DNA of 6,715 nt. Source: an uncultured Collinsella sp. GTDB lineage: Bacteria; Actinomycetota; Coriobacteriia; Coriobacteriales; Coriobacteriaceae. How positions within the stretch are numbered: the stretch's first letter is position 1; every line of letters begins with the position of its first letter. Below the pieces are notes generated by a model. The model was not told the origin of the DNA and searched no databases. It saw nothing but the letters and a program-made list of their open reading frames with translations. This document shows, piece by piece, positions 5,938-6,715 of the stretch. The DNA lies in NCBI GenBank assembly GCA_900764415.1, contig CAAFOA010000127.1, positions 1-6,715 on the forward strand, given 5' to 3'. The position numbers and the translations under genes were made by a program.

Positions 5938-5943
5938 CTCCTT
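5938..5943 (-). promoter_or_regulatory. Ribosome binding site fixing the nagA start
   Basis: AAGGAG on the minus strand, five bases before the ATG at 5932. The alternative GTG codon begins inside this site and so cannot use it. Confidence 0.8.
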
Positions 5944-5977
5944 GCTTCTAAAGCAGTTGACTGTAGTGATGCTTATA
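5943..5977 (-). promoter_or_regulatory. Possible nagA promoter -10 and operator-like half-sites
   Basis: On the minus strand TATAAG (5977-5972) resembles a -10 box, but a 17-base spacer puts the -35 position in the agaS terminator T-tract (CTTTTT), a poor match. Between it and the ribosome site lie three half-sites: TGCTT at 5943-5947, AAGCA at 5951-5955 and TGCTT at 5970-5974. They form the dyads TGCTT-3-AAGCA and AAGCA-14-TGCTT. This could be a repressor site for a separately regulated nagA; the evidence is weak. Confidence 0.28.
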
Positions 5978-5994
5978 CCCAGCTCACGTAAAAC

Positions 5995-6031
5995 AAAAAG
6001 CGCCCGCCCGCCGTTATGAGCGGACGGGCGC
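5995..6031 (-). terminator. Terminator of agaS
   Basis: Read on the minus strand, GCGCCCG (6031-6025) pairs with CGGGCGC (6006-6000). After one mismatch, CCGC/GCGG pairing continues around an 8-nt loop, and TTTTT (5999-5995) follows. It lies about 18 bases after the agaS stop and upstream of nagA. Confidence 0.87.
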
Positions 6032-6049
6032 CCTTACAGGGGGACGCGA

Positions 6050-6681
6050 TTAAGCGGTGAAGGGGTGAATCGTCACGCCCTTAACCACGCGGTTGACCGT
6101 GCCGGTGGGGCTCGGCGTATCGGGCGTGTTGCCCACGCGCACGGAGTTGAGCAGGCTGATAGCCTGGGCAAACATCACGAACGGCAGAGCAAGGTAGCCC
6201 TCGGGAAGTGCCTCGTAGCCCTTAAAGGTGAAGGACTCACCCTCATAGACGGTGGCACCTTCCTGCTGAACGGCGATGGTGTGCTGAGCGATTTCGTCGC
6301 CACCGATCTCGTTGAGGATGTCGATGTCGTACTGACGAGTGTAGGCGTCGTTGTTGACGAACACGAAGACGAGCGTCTTATCGTCGACGAAGGACTTAGG
6401 TCCGTGACGATAGCCCATGGAGGTGTCGTAGGAAGTAGCGACCAGACCGTGAGCGAGCTCGAGGATCTTGAGCTGGCTCTCCTGGGCAAGGCCACCGAAG
6501 GAGCCAGAACCCAAGTAGGTCACGCGGTTAAAGTCGCCAGCCAGGTAATCGGCGATCTCGGGCTCACGGGAGATGACTTCCTCGCCCATCTTGGCGATGG
6601 TCTCGACCCACTCGGCCTTCTGCTCGTCAGAGGCAGTGTCAAAAATAAGGGTGGAGAGCAGGGTCATGCAGGAATAAGAAC
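6050..6681 (-). CDS. agaS: Galactosamine-6-phosphate deaminase/isomerase AgaS, C-terminal part
   Basis: About 210 codons of the C-terminal half of a SIS-domain protein (full length about 380-390) are present. The frame stays open past the internal Met at 6667 up to the adapter, giving SYSCMTLLSTLIF, so that Met is not the start. The second SIS domain is clear: RVTYLGSGSFGGLAQESQLK, LELAHGLVATSYD, GYRHGPKSFVDDKTLVFVF, NNDAYTRQYDIDILNEI, and the ending PTGTVNRVVKGVTIHPF. All follow E. coli AgaS closely. AgaS removes ammonia from galactosamine-6-P and isomerises it to tagatose-6-P, which LacC then phosphorylates. A strong terminator follows, so nagA downstream is not simply co-transcribed with it. 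A generic ketose/aldose isomerase is possible, but the match is specific. Confidence 0.9.
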
Positions 6682-6715
6682 CTGTCTCTTATACACATCT
6701 GACGCTGCCGACGAA
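6682..6715. other. Nextera read-1 adapter complement (artefact)
   Basis: Bases 6682-6700 are the reverse complement of the Tn5 mosaic end, bases 6701-6714 complete the complement of the Nextera read-1 overhang, and base 6715 would be the first index base. Genomic DNA ends at 6681, which truncates agaS. Confidence 0.97.

Noticed and set aside
43..6700. 19-bp inverted repeats at both ends resembling a transposon with terminal inverted repeats
   Set aside because: They are the Tn5 mosaic ends of Nextera adapters, flanked by P7, index and read-primer sequence, not a biological transposon.

Overview
The window is a 6.6-kb piece of bacterial chromosome (about 62-6681) with sequencing-library adapters left on both ends. 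Bases 1-61 are the Illumina P7 / Nextera read-2 adapter. Bases 6682-6715 are the complement of the Nextera read-1 adapter. The genes broken at the two edges are therefore cut by library preparation, not by biology.

The genome is GC-rich, with strong Shine-Dalgarno sites and a tRNA gene that encodes its CCA end. Its proteins look most like those of gut Coriobacteriia such as Collinsella. That assignment comes from protein style and gene content and is an inference, not a search result.

Layout, left to right: the C-terminal end of an aldose 1-epimerase (+) and its terminator; a 184-bp nested inverted repeat that can fold into a three-way junction (306-489); a mannose/GalNAc-family PTS IIB gene (-) whose last codons and stop lie in that repeat and whose phosphorylation-site histidine position is tyrosine; tRNA-Thr(CGT) (+) with its terminator; a minus-strand group read lacX-like > lacC > remnant of a second nagA > yhcH-type gene > terminator; a flavodoxin-family gene (+) with its own terminator; a full-length nagA-type deacetylase (-); and the C-terminal half of agaS (-), which has a terminator between it and nagA.

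Together the genes fit catabolism of N-acetylgalactosamine/galactosamine through tagatose-6-phosphate. PTS uptake would give GalNAc-6-P, the NagA/AgaA-type enzyme would remove acetate, AgaS would deaminate and isomerise galactosamine-6-P to tagatose-6-P, and LacC would phosphorylate it to tagatose-1,6-bisphosphate. The aldolase and the PTS IIA, IIC and IID parts are not in the window. Three families that act on sugar anomers (GalM, LacX, YhcH/NanQ-type) sit around this pathway.

No clearly new multi-gene system is visible. The most noteworthy items are the cloverleaf-like repeat that has become the end of the IIB gene, the His-to-Tyr change in that IIB, and the 43-codon in-frame remnant of a diverged second nagA next to lacC.
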